Positions 48,484-60,996 of a DNA stretch of 64,000 bases are shown here, in pieces. Position numbers and translations under genes: made by a program. The notes beneath the pieces are model-generated. The model was not told the DNA's origin and searched no databases. It saw only the letters and a list, made by a program, of their open reading frames with translations. The DNA lies in assembly GCF_003967275.1 (NCBI RefSeq), contig NZ_AP018721.1:62001-126000 (forward strand), read 5' to 3'. The first letter of the stretch is position 1. Every line of letters begins with the position of its first letter. The DNA is from Sulfuritortus calidifontis. GTDB taxonomy: Bacteria > Pseudomonadota > Gammaproteobacteria > Burkholderiales > Thiobacillaceae.

Positions 48484-49112
48484 ATCCGTTTGTGCCGTCT
48501 CAGGTGCTGAAGTACCAGCGTAGCCACTTGGACCCGGTTATGGAAGCCGAGTTTCTGCATGATGTTGGCCAGGTGGTTGCGCACGGTGTTGTCGGACAGG
48601 TTCAGCTTGGCACCGATGACCTTGTTGCTGTGGCCCTGGGCGACGTATTCGGCGATCTCCATCTCGCGCTGGGACAGCTTGGCCAGCGGATCGCTGCTGT
48701 CGCCGCGGGAGATTTTCTGCAGGACATGGGCGGGGAAGGCGCCGGCGTCCTGCAGCACGATGCCGATGGCGTGCAGGATCTGCTCCATGTCGGAGGATTT
48801 GAGCAGGTAGCCGTCGACGCCGGTGTCGATGGCGGCACGGATCTCCTCGTCGGCGTCCTCGACGGTGAGCACGATCACCTTCATGCCGGCCTGCTTGAGG
48901 GCCGGCACCAGGCTCAGGCCATCGCCGTCGGGCAGCGAGCGGTCGAGCAGGGCGACATCGGCATGCTGGCTGCTCTCCAGCCAGGTCTGCACGCAGCGGA
49001 TGTCGGCGCATTCGCCGGCCACCTTGAAGCCTTCCTGGGATTCCAAGGCCTGCTTCACGCCCAGGCGCAGCAGGGGATGATCGTCGATGATGAGGACGCT
49101 GACGGGATTCAT
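48480..49112 (-). CDS. NarL/FixJ-family response regulator
   Basis: 210 residues from MNPVSVLIIDDHPLLRLG. The receiver domain has the acidic pair IDDH, a phosphoacceptor Asp in LLDRSLPDGDG, and Thr/Lys in VLTVED and YLLKSS. The C-terminal LuxR-type helix-turn-helix reads LSQREMEIAEYVAQGHSNKVIGAKLNLSDNTVRNHLANIMQKL. No sensor kinase gene is in the window. It lies at the head of the minus-strand run that leads into cusCBA and may regulate it, although Cus systems usually use OmpR-type regulators. Confidence 0.88.
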   Translation of the reverse strand: MNPVSVLIIDDHPLLRLGVKQALESQEGFKVAGECADIRCVQTWLESSQHADVALLDRSLPDGDGLSLVPALKQAGMKVIVLTVEDADEEIRAAIDTGVDGYLLKSSDMEQILHAIGIVLQDAGAFPAHVLQKISRGDSSDPLAKLSQREMEIAEYVAQGHSNKVIGAKLNLSDNTVRNHLANIMQKLGFHNRVQVATLVLQHLRRHKRI

Positions 49113-49187
49113 GTTATCGATGCTTGTCTCCGACCCAGGTCGCATCATAACGCAAGCCCGGCCATCGAACGCATCGCGGCGGCCGGC

Positions 49188-49829
49188 TTATTTGCGCTTG
49201 CCGCCGCCCTGTTCTTTTTTGATCAGGTGGTCCAGGGTCTCGAACAGGGCCGGGTTGCTGCCGGTCATGTAGGCCGAGGTGACGTACTTGCCATTGACGG
49301 CGAAGGCGGGCACGCCGGTGAGCTTGTAATCCTGCACGACCTGGCGCGAGCGCATGATCTTGCTGTTGACGCTGAAGGAGTTGTAGGCCTGGGCGATCTT
49401 GGTCCGGTCGACGCCCTGCCTGGCGGCCCAGTCGAAGAACTTCTCCGGTTTGTTCAGGTTGATGCCGTCGACGTGGATCGCCTCGAACACCTTGGCATGC
49501 AGCTTGTCGGCCACGCCCAGTGCTTCCAGGGCGTAGTAGGCGCGGGTCAGCGGTTCCCAGTCGGCGTTGAGCATGGCGGGCATGCGGTGCAGCACGACGT
49601 CCTTGGGCAGTTTCTTTGCCCAGACGTTGAGCTCGGGCTCCAGGCGGTAGCAGTGTGGGCAGGCATACCAGAAGAATTCCAGCACCTCGACCTTGCCCTG
49701 CACCTCGGTTGGCCGCGGAGTCGCCAGGGTGAGGTAGTCGACGCCCTCGTCGACCGCACGGGCCGCGAGCGGGGTGCCGATCAAGCTGAAAGCGAGGAGC
49801 AGGCTGGCGACGAGGCGGGTGCGGGGCAT
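49188..49829 (-). CDS. dsbA: Periplasmic thiol:disulfide oxidase DsbA
   Basis: 213 residues. Signal peptide (LVASLLLAFSLIGTPLAARA), thioredoxin-fold active site FFWYACPHCYRLEP (CPHC, residues about 57-60) and the cis-Pro loop TGVPAFAVNG. It introduces disulfides into exported proteins and is reoxidised by DsbB (not in window). It follows the SPOR-domain gene by 10 bases and is probably in one operon with argS. Confidence 0.95.
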   Translation of the reverse strand: MPRTRLVASLLLAFSLIGTPLAARAVDEGVDYLTLATPRPTEVQGKVEVLEFFWYACPHCYRLEPELNVWAKKLPKDVVLHRMPAMLNADWEPLTRAYYALEALGVADKLHAKVFEAIHVDGINLNKPEKFFDWAARQGVDRTKIAQAYNSFSVNSKIMRSRQVVQDYKLTGVPAFAVNGKYVTSAYMTGSNPALFETLDHLIKKEQGGGKRK

Positions 49830-49839
49830 GGCAGTCTCC

Positions 49840-50412
49840 TTATTTGGTGTTGGTCGCTTCTTTGATCAGGCGGGGTTCGAATTGGTTCGCGGCCAGGGTG
49901 TCCATGGCCGCGATGGCAGCATCCTCGGTCTTGAACGGGCCGACCCGGACCCGATGCAAAGTGACGCCGGCGCTGTCCACCTTCTGCACGGCGACGTCCA
50001 TGCCGAGCAGGGCCAGCTTGGCCTTGAGCCGGTCGGCATCGGCCGGGCTCTTGAGCGCGGCGACCTGCAGCCAGTACAGCTCGCGCGGCAGGTTGGCCAC
50101 CGGCGTCTTGGCGTCGGCCCCGCCCTGCAGGATGTGATAGAAGGTGTAGTCGGGCGCCGGCTTCGGGCTCGATTCCACGGTGGGCGGCGCGCTGGGCGCC
50201 GGCTTCGCCTCGGGCGCGGCCGGCGCCGGCTTGGCGTCCTTGGCTTCGCCGCCCTTGTAGGCGATGGGGGTCAGGTAGATGTAGGCGGCGACGCCGGCGG
50301 CGATGACCAGGCCCAGAACCAGGCCCACCATCACGCCGGTGAACAGGCCGCCGCGTCGGGCGCGCGGCTTGGCCTCGGCCTCCTTGCGGGAGCGGGAACC
50401 GTAACGCGCCAT
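49840..50412 (-). CDS. SPOR-domain (FtsN-like) membrane protein
   Basis: 190 residues. Cytoplasmic basic N-terminus (YGSRSRKEAEAKPRARRG), one membrane segment (VMVGLVLGLVIAAGVAAYIY), a Pro/Ala linker and a C-terminal SPOR domain (about 110-185: WLQVAALKSPADADRLKAKLALLGMDVAVQ; HRVRVGPFKTEDAAIAAMDTL). SPOR domains bind denuded septal peptidoglycan. In betaproteobacteria this gene commonly lies between argS and dsbA, as here. Confidence 0.9.
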   Translation of the reverse strand: MARYGSRSRKEAEAKPRARRGGLFTGVMVGLVLGLVIAAGVAAYIYLTPIAYKGGEAKDAKPAPAAPEAKPAPSAPPTVESSPKPAPDYTFYHILQGGADAKTPVANLPRELYWLQVAALKSPADADRLKAKLALLGMDVAVQKVDSAGVTLHRVRVGPFKTEDAAIAAMDTLAANQFEPRLIKEATNTK

Positions 50413-50418
50413 GGACGC

Positions 50419-52158
<1,740 letters not shown>

Positions 52159-52215
52159 GACGGCGCGTTCGGGAAATTCCGCGAATTATAGCTGCATCAT
52201 GCCGGTTCGACCGGG

Positions 52216-54390
<2,175 letters not shown>

Positions 54391-54702
54391 CGCTGATGTT
54401 AGGGCTGGAAGTTAAAGTGAAATCTTCAGGATTGGCGCAAACCCCAACGGAGCCAAGGTAGTTTTCCACTTGTCCACGAAATCTGTGGATAACTTTGTGG
54501 AAAAGCTGTCGCAAATATGCAAAAAAGGCTTGTGGGCAGGGCCTTTATGCGCTTCAGCCCAGAAAATGCGCAAAGTTTTTGTCATTTAAATTCAATAAGT
54601 TAAATTTGATTTGAAAATTATCTCAAGCCCTTGACAGGGCATGGAGATTTTCATTGCGCTATGTGCATAAGTATTCGCTAAATTACCCTGGGAGCCGCCT
54701 GC
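54391..54702. other. AT-rich intergenic region with DnaA-box-like cluster
   Basis: Four DnaA-box-like 9-mers within 42 bases: TTTTCCACT (54462), TTGTCCACG (54470), TGTGGATAA (54484; exact complement of TTATCCACA) and TTGTGGAAA (54495). An AT-rich stretch follows at 54585-54622 (TTTAAATTCAATAAGTTAAA). No gene is evident. The combination resembles a small replication origin or DnaA-titration site next to priA; dnaA itself is not in the window. Confidence 0.5.
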
Positions 54703-56100
54703 TTATTGGGGGTACGGATGTACCGCCAGGCGGATCAAGGCTTCCTGAAGCGGTCCGGCCGCCTCGGCCTTGTCGTGATTGATCAGCAGCACCAAGACCT
54801 TGCGCCGGCCCTGGCCATCCAACACATAGCCGGCCAGGTTGCGCACGCCATTGAGGCTGCCGGTCTTGAGCCAGGCCCGGCCAGCGTATGGGCTGTCCTT
54901 GAGTCGGCTCTTCAGGGTGCCGTTCTGGCCGAGCACCGGCAGCGAGGCGGCGAAGGCGTAATAGGCCGGGCTTTGCGGTGCCCAGGCCAGCAGCCGGGCG
55001 AGCGAGGCGGCCGAGATGCGTTCGATGCGCGACAGGCCGGCGCCGTTTTCCAGCACCAGTTCGGGCATCTCCAGCCGCTTTTCCGCCAGCCAGGCGCGGA
55101 TCGCGCGGACGCCCTTGTCCCAGGAGGCCGGCGCGCCATAGCGGGCAGCGCCGAGGTTGAGCAGCAGCATCTTGGCCATGACGTTGTTGCTGTAGGTGTT
55201 GATGTCACGCGCGATAAGGGACAGGGGCTGGGAGTCGAACTCGAACAGGGCTTGGGCCGCGGCAGGCGCCGGGCCAGGGAGGATGCGGCCTTTGTGCGTG
55301 CCGCCCAGTTCGCGCCAAAGGGCGGCGAAGACCTCGGCGACGGTCTCGTTAGGCGGCAGCAGGTTGAGCCAGAGCGTGCGCTCGCCGCAGGACGAGGGGT
55401 AGCGCCCCATGAGGCGCAGGGCGCGGCCGTCCAGGCTGAGGCCAAGCCCGTCCTGCCAGCCGTTGCAGGCCTGATCGTCGAGGCCAAGCTGATTGTGCAC
55501 GGTCACCGTGGCGAGTGTCGGCTCCAGGGCGGCGCGCACCTTGCGGCCCTCGGGCGCCAGGCGCAGGGCAACGGCATTCTGGCTGACCATCAAGGCGGCC
55601 GGGGCGGCGTTGTAGGGCTTGAGCGGCAGCTGGTCGAAGCGGCCGGGGTCGACGGGCTCGATCAGATAGAAGGTCTGATCGAGCATGATGTCGCCGCGAA
55701 TCTCGCGGATGCCTCGCTGGCGCAGCTCGCGCAGCAGCAGCCAGAAGCGCTCCAGCGTCAGCGAGGGGTCGCCGCCGCCCTGCAAGATCAGCGTGCCCTT
55801 GAGGACGCCGTGGGCGATCTCGCCCTCGTAGAGCACGCGCGTCTTCCAGCTGTGCGCCGGGCCCAGGCTGTCCAGCGCGGCCAGAGTGGTGACCAGCTTC
55901 ATCACCGAGGCGGGGTTGAGCGAGCGCTGCTCGCCCCAGGCCAACTGCGGCGCGGCGGCATCGAGCGGCTGCAGCACGAGTCCTAGGTGCGTATCCGGGA
56001 TCCCGCTTTGCTGCAGCGCAGCACCGATCTCCGGCGGCAAGGCGTCGGCGAAGCCAAGGTGGGAGAAAACGAGACAGGCGAGCAAAAGACGAAGGCGCAT
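54703..56100 (-). CDS. dacB: D-alanyl-D-alanine carboxypeptidase/endopeptidase (PBP4)
   Basis: 465 residues from the ATG at 56100; the frame is open upstream, but only this start gives a signal peptide (LRLLLACLVFSHLGFA). SxxK is in NPASVMKLVTT, SxN in DINTYSNNVMAK, and the KTG-type box in WLKTGSLNG. It trims or cleaves peptidoglycan cross-links in the periplasm. Family-typical length. Confidence 0.94.
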   Translation of the reverse strand: MRLRLLLACLVFSHLGFADALPPEIGAALQQSGIPDTHLGLVLQPLDAAAPQLAWGEQRSLNPASVMKLVTTLAALDSLGPAHSWKTRVLYEGEIAHGVLKGTLILQGGGDPSLTLERFWLLLRELRQRGIREIRGDIMLDQTFYLIEPVDPGRFDQLPLKPYNAAPAALMVSQNAVALRLAPEGRKVRAALEPTLATVTVHNQLGLDDQACNGWQDGLGLSLDGRALRLMGRYPSSCGERTLWLNLLPPNETVAEVFAALWRELGGTHKGRILPGPAPAAAQALFEFDSQPLSLIARDINTYSNNVMAKMLLLNLGAARYGAPASWDKGVRAIRAWLAEKRLEMPELVLENGAGLSRIERISAASLARLLAWAPQSPAYYAFAASLPVLGQNGTLKSRLKDSPYAGRAWLKTGSLNGVRNLAGYVLDGQGRRKVLVLLINHDKAEAAGPLQEALIRLAVHPYPQ

Positions 56101-56169
56101 AATCGTTAGGGTAACCAAAGTTGGCCGGCCAAAGGAAAATAAGGCCGAAGAAAATGAGGGTGGTGAGCC

Positions 56170-56607
56170 ATGAACGAAATGCTGAGCTGCACGATCCGCG
56201 CCTCGCGCAGGCTGGCCGTGCTCGCGCTCGGTCTGCATGGCCTGGCCGCGCTGGGCGTGGCGTCGGCCGATATCGGCTGGCCACTGCAACTGGCCGGCCT
56301 CGGGCTGGTCGCGCTCAGTGCAATCCTGGCGTTGCGGCGCCGGCCGCCAGTCAGGTTGCGCTGTCTGGCCGACGGCAACCTGCTCATGGCAGAAGGCGCG
56401 AACGACTGGCAGCTGTGCGAAATCAGAGCGGGCAGTTTGGTGTCGCCGATGTGCACGGTCCTTCACCTGCGCATCGACGGCCGTGCGCGCGTCGTGATCG
56501 TGCTGGCGGACAGCCTGGATGGCGAAGGCTACCGCCGGCTCAGGGTCTGGCTGCGCTGGCGGGCGGCTTGGCCAAGCGCGCCTCGGTGGCCAGTGCCTCG
56601 GCTCTGA
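56170..56607 (+). CDS. YgfX-like membrane protein
   Basis: 145 residues. Two adjacent N-terminal membrane spans (LAVLALGLHGLAALGVA; PLQLAGLGLVALSAILAL) and a beta-rich C-terminal cytoplasmic part (VRLRCLADGNLLMAEGANDW), the plan of YgfX/CptA. In E. coli YgfX pairs with SdhE and affects FtsZ/MreB; no sdhE is nearby. Its end overlaps the convergent Wzy-like gene by 68 bases. Confidence 0.6.
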   Translation: MNEMLSCTIRASRRLAVLALGLHGLAALGVASADIGWPLQLAGLGLVALSAILALRRRPPVRLRCLADGNLLMAEGANDWQLCEIRAGSLVSPMCTVLHLRIDGRARVVIVLADSLDGEGYRRLRVWLRWRAAWPSAPRWPVPRL

Positions 56608-58504
56608 GCCGGGCCAGCTGCCGCTGCTTTTCCTGCCAGAAATCAGTCTTCTCCCGGGCGGTGGGATTGTTCTCGTAATAGAACAGCCGCTGGCCCATCT
56701 CCGTGGCCAGCTGTTCATAAGGCGCGGCGAAGGCCGGATGGTCGAGGCCGCGCAGCGCAGCGATCAGCACCAGCCTTTCCGGTCCGAACAAAGCATTGCG
56801 GATGCCGAACACCAGGAGGGTACGGGCGCCGTTTTCGTCGCCCTGCTGCGCCAGTTGCCGCGCCAGCAAGTACAGGCTCAGGCCGTGGCGCGGATTGCAG
56901 GCCAGGTTGTCGCGCAACACCTCGATCGCGAGGCGCTGTGCCTGACCCGGCGCGCCATGGCGGGCATGGCGCCGAAGAAAGTCCGCCTCGGCGATGCCGA
57001 AGCTGACATGGCAGGGCGCCAGCCGGCGCGCCGCCTCGTAATGCTCGGTCGCCAGCTCGAAGGCCTCGCGGTCCATCTCGGCTTTGCCGGTGCCGCCGGC
57101 GTTGAGCACGTTCTCCATCTGCTTGGCCATGACGTAACGCGGCGCCGGCGCATCCGGCAGCAGCCGGGCCAGGCGATGGGCGATCTCATAGGTGTTGGGC
57201 TCGTGGCCCAGGGCGCGGATCGCCTGCATGCCGTATTGCGAGCCGCCGAGGAAGAGTTGCATGCCGAGGTGGCCGGCGAGATTGAGCAGGCCGGCGAAGG
57301 CCAGGGCGAGCACCGCCGTCTGCGCCACGATGGGCCGCACCGGCAACACCCAGCCCTTGTCCGGCGTGCTGCCGCGTAATTGCAGCGCGCGCGCCAGGTA
57401 CAGGCCGAGAAAGACGTTGACGAAGGCGAAATAGAGGATGAAGTTCACCCCGGCGTGGATGAACAACGCCAGCGCCCCGCAGGCCAGGCCCAGCTGCTCG
57501 ATGGCGGCGGCGTCCGCCCGGCGGCGCAAGGCATCGAAGGCCAGCCAGGCAAAGACGCCGAAGAAGACCAGCACGAAGAGCAGGGTGATGATGCCGCCTT
57601 CGAGCCAGAGCTGGAGGTAGTCGTTGTGGCTCCAGATGCCGGCGGTCAGGTTCTCCTCCGGCATCCGGGTGAGCGGGTAGGCCGAGCGGAAACCGCCCAG
57701 GCCGATGCCATGCCAGGGGGCGTTGAGGATCAGATCGAAGGTGGCTTTCCACAGCATCAGGCGCGAGTTATCGCCATCGCTAAGGGTGACGATGAGCCGG
57801 GCAGCCACGTCGTGGGGGCTGGCCCAGCGTGCATAGGCATAGGCCGCCAGGGTGACCGAGGCGAGCTGCATCGCACGCCTGGTAAAACCGGGAGTGGCGC
57901 GACAATGCCAGACAATCAGGGGAGACAGCAGCAGGGCCGCTAGGGTGGCGCCACGTGACGCCGCAAGGAAAAACGCCGTGGCGATCAATCCAAGTCCCGC
58001 GAGCGCGGCAGCGCTGCGCCACTTGCTGGCAGACATCTGACCAAGAAAAAGTGCGGCCAACGGCAGCCAGAACAGGTTGAGCGAGGCTGCATAAAGATTC
58101 GGGTCGAGGAAGGGGCCGGATATCTTGTTGCTGTAGGTGTTGGCCGGATCCTGCTGCAGGCCCCAGATGGCCAGGGCAATGCCGAAGAACCAGAGCCAGC
58201 GGTGCAAGGTCGGCCAGCGGGCAGAGGATAAATCCTGATGGCGGCGCCAGGCCAAAAAGACCATCGCGAACAGCAGCAGCGACCACTCCAGGAAGGTGCC
58301 TGCGGCGGGGGCTTCTGTTAGCCATTGGGCTACGATTAGCCACCCTAGCCAGAGCGCCAGGAGCAAATCCCAGTGATCGAATCGCGAACTGTGCCCCAAT
58401 GCCCGGAGGAGCCTCATGACGCCCCAGAGCAGGACAATCAGGCAAATGGGATAAACCGCATGCTGCAAAAAGCTGAAGGCGGCTATGAGGCCGATTGGCA
58501 TCAT
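56540..58504 (-). CDS. Wzy/O-antigen-ligase-family membrane protein
   Basis: 654 residues. About 12 membrane segments over residues 1-430, with the Wzy_C-type periplasmic loop (DSRLMLWKATFDLILNAPWHGIGLGGF..SHNDYLQLWLEGG). The C-terminal soluble part has TPR-like helices (NVLNAGGTGKAEMDREAFELATEHYEAARRLAP). PglL-type O-oligosaccharyltransferases share this plan. It lies directly downstream of a second such gene and pilA, so it may glycosylate pilin or polymerise a glycan. Confidence 0.78.
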   Translation of the reverse strand: MMPIGLIAAFSFLQHAVYPICLIVLLWGVMRLLRALGHSSRFDHWDLLLALWLGWLIVAQWLTEAPAAGTFLEWSLLLFAMVFLAWRRHQDLSSARWPTLHRWLWFFGIALAIWGLQQDPANTYSNKISGPFLDPNLYAASLNLFWLPLAALFLGQMSASKWRSAAALAGLGLIATAFFLAASRGATLAALLLSPLIVWHCRATPGFTRRAMQLASVTLAAYAYARWASPHDVAARLIVTLSDGDNSRLMLWKATFDLILNAPWHGIGLGGFRSAYPLTRMPEENLTAGIWSHNDYLQLWLEGGIITLLFVLVFFGVFAWLAFDALRRRADAAAIEQLGLACGALALFIHAGVNFILYFAFVNVFLGLYLARALQLRGSTPDKGWVLPVRPIVAQTAVLALAFAGLLNLAGHLGMQLFLGGSQYGMQAIRALGHEPNTYEIAHRLARLLPDAPAPRYVMAKQMENVLNAGGTGKAEMDREAFELATEHYEAARRLAPCHVSFGIAEADFLRRHARHGAPGQAQRLAIEVLRDNLACNPRHGLSLYLLARQLAQQGDENGARTLLVFGIRNALFGPERLVLIAALRGLDHPAFAAPYEQLATEMGQRLFYYENNPTAREKTDFWQEKQRQLARLRAEALATEARLAKPPASAARP

Positions 58505-58573
58505 GGAATGGCCCTGTGTCTGGCTGTACTGAGAGCGACCGCGGTATCTGCCGTCGCTCGAATGGCCAGAAGA

Positions 58574-60304
58574 TTATTTTCCTGCGGCATCACTGGCCAG
58601 ATGGAGCAAATCCCGGATGCTCGGGTGCTCAGTAGCGGCATGCCCGAGCCCACCAATGAAGGTGGGCAGATAGGAAGGATATGCGCGCATCGCGAGTTTA
58701 AGCTGAGCCTGAGCCTGAGCCTGTTCGCCGACCAAACTGAGTAGCAAGGCTTGCCGATAGACATAGCCGGGCGCCGCGATGGTGTGCATGGCTTGGATAT
58801 TGAATTGCAGCATCATCGGCCATTCTTGCGGCCGTTCGAGGCTAACCGGCAACAAGGCGAAAAAGACGTCGATTTGCGGCTGGAATATGCGCGCCTGCTG
58901 CGCGTCGGTCAAATATCCGATCAGGCGCTGCCGGTCTGAATGGCCCGGCCCCTGCGGCCTATGCTGGTAGGCCTGCTCCAGGCTGCTATAGGCATGAAGC
59001 CATAAACCCAGCAGGCCGATGCCCAGCAAGGATGTCAGGGTCGAAAGGACGCGCAGACCCTGTGCCCTTAATCTCGGCGGCAGGGACGAATCGTCGACGA
59101 TGGCCAGCAAGACGGCGGCAGGCCCCCAGAAGTGGGCATACCAGAGAGGGAATTCGAGCAGGCTGTGGATGCCGAGAATGCTTAGCAGCGACCACAACCA
59201 CCATCGTTCGATCGAAAGCGACGATTTCATGTTGCGGTACAGCCAATAGCCGCCGCCGAGGACGAGTGCGATGCCGCCCAGGCCGAACTCGGCCATCAAG
59301 TGTATGGGCAGGTTGTGGGCATTGTTGTAGGGCTGCAGTTGCAGGGCGCTGGTGGGGGCCGCCGCCACGCGGAGAAAATTCTCCCAGGCGAAGTTCTGGT
59401 AACCGACGCCCAGCCACGGTGAGTGGCTGAACATCGACCAGGCGTGGGCCCAAATTTCTTCCCTGGCCCCCAGGCCGCTGGCCGAGGCCAGGCGCACATT
59501 GGGGGTCACGACGGCGGCCCAGGACGCGAGGATTTCCTGGATGCCGAAGAACAGGGGCAGGCAGACTAGGCTGCTATAGGTCAGCCAGCGGCTGGCGGCG
59601 TTGCCCTGCTTGCGGTGCAGCAGCAGGGCAAGCACTGCCAAGGTGCCCAGGTAGAGCCAGCTGCTCTTGGAAGAAGATAGGGCCAAGCCGGACAACAGGC
59701 CCAGGCCGAGAGTCATGCCCAGGCCCCAGTGCAGGCGTCGGGTTGCCGACAGATAGAGCAGGGAGCCGAGGGCAAGCGCCTGGTGGTCGGCAAACTGATT
59801 CGACTGGGACAGATTGCCATAGGCGGGTATGCCGGGCGCCTTGTTGGTGACCATGGCATCGAGAAAGCTGTGGATTTGCCAGGTCTGGAGCACGGCGGCC
59901 AGGGTGTTGAGGCAGCCACCAATCAGCAGGGCCCAGGCGATCAGGGCCGACAATCGGCTCAGGCCCATTCGGTCGAGCAGCGATCGCGCGGCCAGCATCA
60001 GCAGCATGCCCCAAGCCAAGTAGAGCACGGCCAGAAAAGCCTGGCCGGGGTAGCGAATCAGGCCCAGTACCGCTTGAACGGTCAGCAGCAAAATCAAGCC
60101 AAGGGGCAGCAGGATGACACCGGGCAGCCTCAGTTCGCCGCCATGGTGCGCCGCGATAAGCGGCAGCAGGGCCAGCAGGCCCAAGGCGCCGGCCAGCCAC
60201 TCGTTATAGAAACTCGGGATGGGCGGCAGATGGCTGGGCGCGAGAAAGGGCAGACAGAACAGGCCGGCCAGGCCGAGCAATTCGAAGGGCTTGAGTTGAT
60301 TCAT
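58574..60304 (-). CDS. PglL-like O-oligosaccharyltransferase (pilin glycosylation)
   Basis: 576 residues from MNQLKPFELLG. Multi-span with the PglL/Wzy_C signature: GNLSQSNQFADHQALALGSLLYL; ARSMFSHSPWLGVG-type segment; YNNAHNLPIHLMAEFGLGG; HSLLEFPLWYAHFWGP. The His in NNAHN is the conserved catalytic-loop residue. It starts 58 bases after pilA, separated by a terminator, which suggests pilin is its main substrate. Confidence 0.82.
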   Translation of the reverse strand: MNQLKPFELLGLAGLFCLPFLAPSHLPPIPSFYNEWLAGALGLLALLPLIAAHHGGELRLPGVILLPLGLILLLTVQAVLGLIRYPGQAFLAVLYLAWGMLLMLAARSLLDRMGLSRLSALIAWALLIGGCLNTLAAVLQTWQIHSFLDAMVTNKAPGIPAYGNLSQSNQFADHQALALGSLLYLSATRRLHWGLGMTLGLGLLSGLALSSSKSSWLYLGTLAVLALLLHRKQGNAASRWLTYSSLVCLPLFFGIQEILASWAAVVTPNVRLASASGLGAREEIWAHAWSMFSHSPWLGVGYQNFAWENFLRVAAAPTSALQLQPYNNAHNLPIHLMAEFGLGGIALVLGGGYWLYRNMKSSLSIERWWLWSLLSILGIHSLLEFPLWYAHFWGPAAVLLAIVDDSSLPPRLRAQGLRVLSTLTSLLGIGLLGLWLHAYSSLEQAYQHRPQGPGHSDRQRLIGYLTDAQQARIFQPQIDVFFALLPVSLERPQEWPMMLQFNIQAMHTIAAPGYVYRQALLLSLVGEQAQAQAQLKLAMRAYPSYLPTFIGGLGHAATEHPSIRDLLHLASDAAGK

Positions 60305-60316
60305 GTTTCGTCGGGC

Positions 60317-60340
60317 AAAAAAAACCGCCCCTAAGGGCGG
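60317..60340 (-). terminator. Terminator after pilA
   Basis: CCGCCC / GGGCGG stem with a TTAG loop (60325-60340), followed on the minus strand by eight T (60317-60324). It lies just before the pglL-like start, so pglL expression comes from read-through. Confidence 0.88.
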
Positions 60341-60362
60341 TTTGATCGAAAGGCTCAATCCA

Positions 60363-60800
60363 TTATTGGCAGGCCGTGGGGCGGTAATCAGGTTCTAGCG
60401 TGCCACCATTACAGGCCCAGGTTTTGCCGCCATCGTTGGTTTGTAGTTGTACGGTATCGCCGGAGATGACAGAAGCGACGCCGGTGGTCTTCATCGTGGC
60501 CTCCAGGATCAGTTGCGAGGCAGTCGGGCTACCGGAAACGGCGATGGAGTTGACATACTTGCCAGTGGTGGTGGCGGTGCTGGGCACGGTGTAGCTGGCC
60601 AGGGTGCCATTGTTCTGGAAGGCCTCGGCGGCGCTGGCTTTGATGCCGTCGAGCAGGATGAAGGCCTCGGACGCCTGGGCGCGGGCGGTATAGCTCTGGT
60701 AGGCCGGGATGGCGACGGCGGCGAGGATGCCGATGATGGCCACCACGATCAGAAGTTCGATCAGGGTGAAGCCGGCTTGGACTTTGCGCATGGCTTGCAT
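60363..60800 (-). CDS. pilA: Type IV major pilin
   Basis: 145 residues from the ATG at 60800 (GGAGA 6 bases upstream). The leader [10 protein letters not shown] is cleaved before [21 protein letters not shown], the classic type IV pilin N-terminus with Glu5. The C-terminal disulfide loop is formed by [15 protein letters not shown]. Pilins of this form are polymerised for twitching, adhesion or DNA uptake. Transcription is likely sigma-54/PilR dependent (see 60856). Confidence 0.96.
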   Translation of the reverse strand: MQAMRKVQAGFTLIELLIVVAIIGILAAVAIPAYQSYTARAQASEAFILLDGIKASAAEAFQNNGTLASYTVPSTATTTGKYVNSIAVSGSPTASQLILEATMKTTGVASVISGDTVQLQTNDGGKTWACNGGTLEPDYRPTACQ

Positions 60801-60855
60801 AGTGAATCTCCTAAAAAATAAGCGGGTAACCGCTTGGCGCGGCCCGGTATGTGCA

Positions 60856-60870
60856 GCCAGAAGCGTGCCA
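60856..60870 (-). promoter_or_regulatory. Sigma-54 promoter of pilA
   Basis: Minus strand TGGCACGCTTCTGGC matches the -24/-12 consensus (TGGCACGNNNNTTGC) at all but one base with correct GG-N10-GC spacing. The predicted start at about 60844 is 44 bases before the ATG. pilA genes are typically PilR-activated from such promoters. Confidence 0.8.
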
Positions 60871-60996
60871 GCCTCGTCGATCACAATATAATCAATAAGT
60901 TACGCAGATTGCGTGGTAGAAATGCTCTTGAGGACTGACAATTTGCGTCACTTCGACTGACCGGGCACGTCAATCCCGGCCGATTACAATCCCGCC

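Noticed and set aside
48492-49865. Plus-strand frame of 457 codons
   Set aside because: Antisense to the response regulator and dsbA, both unmistakable.
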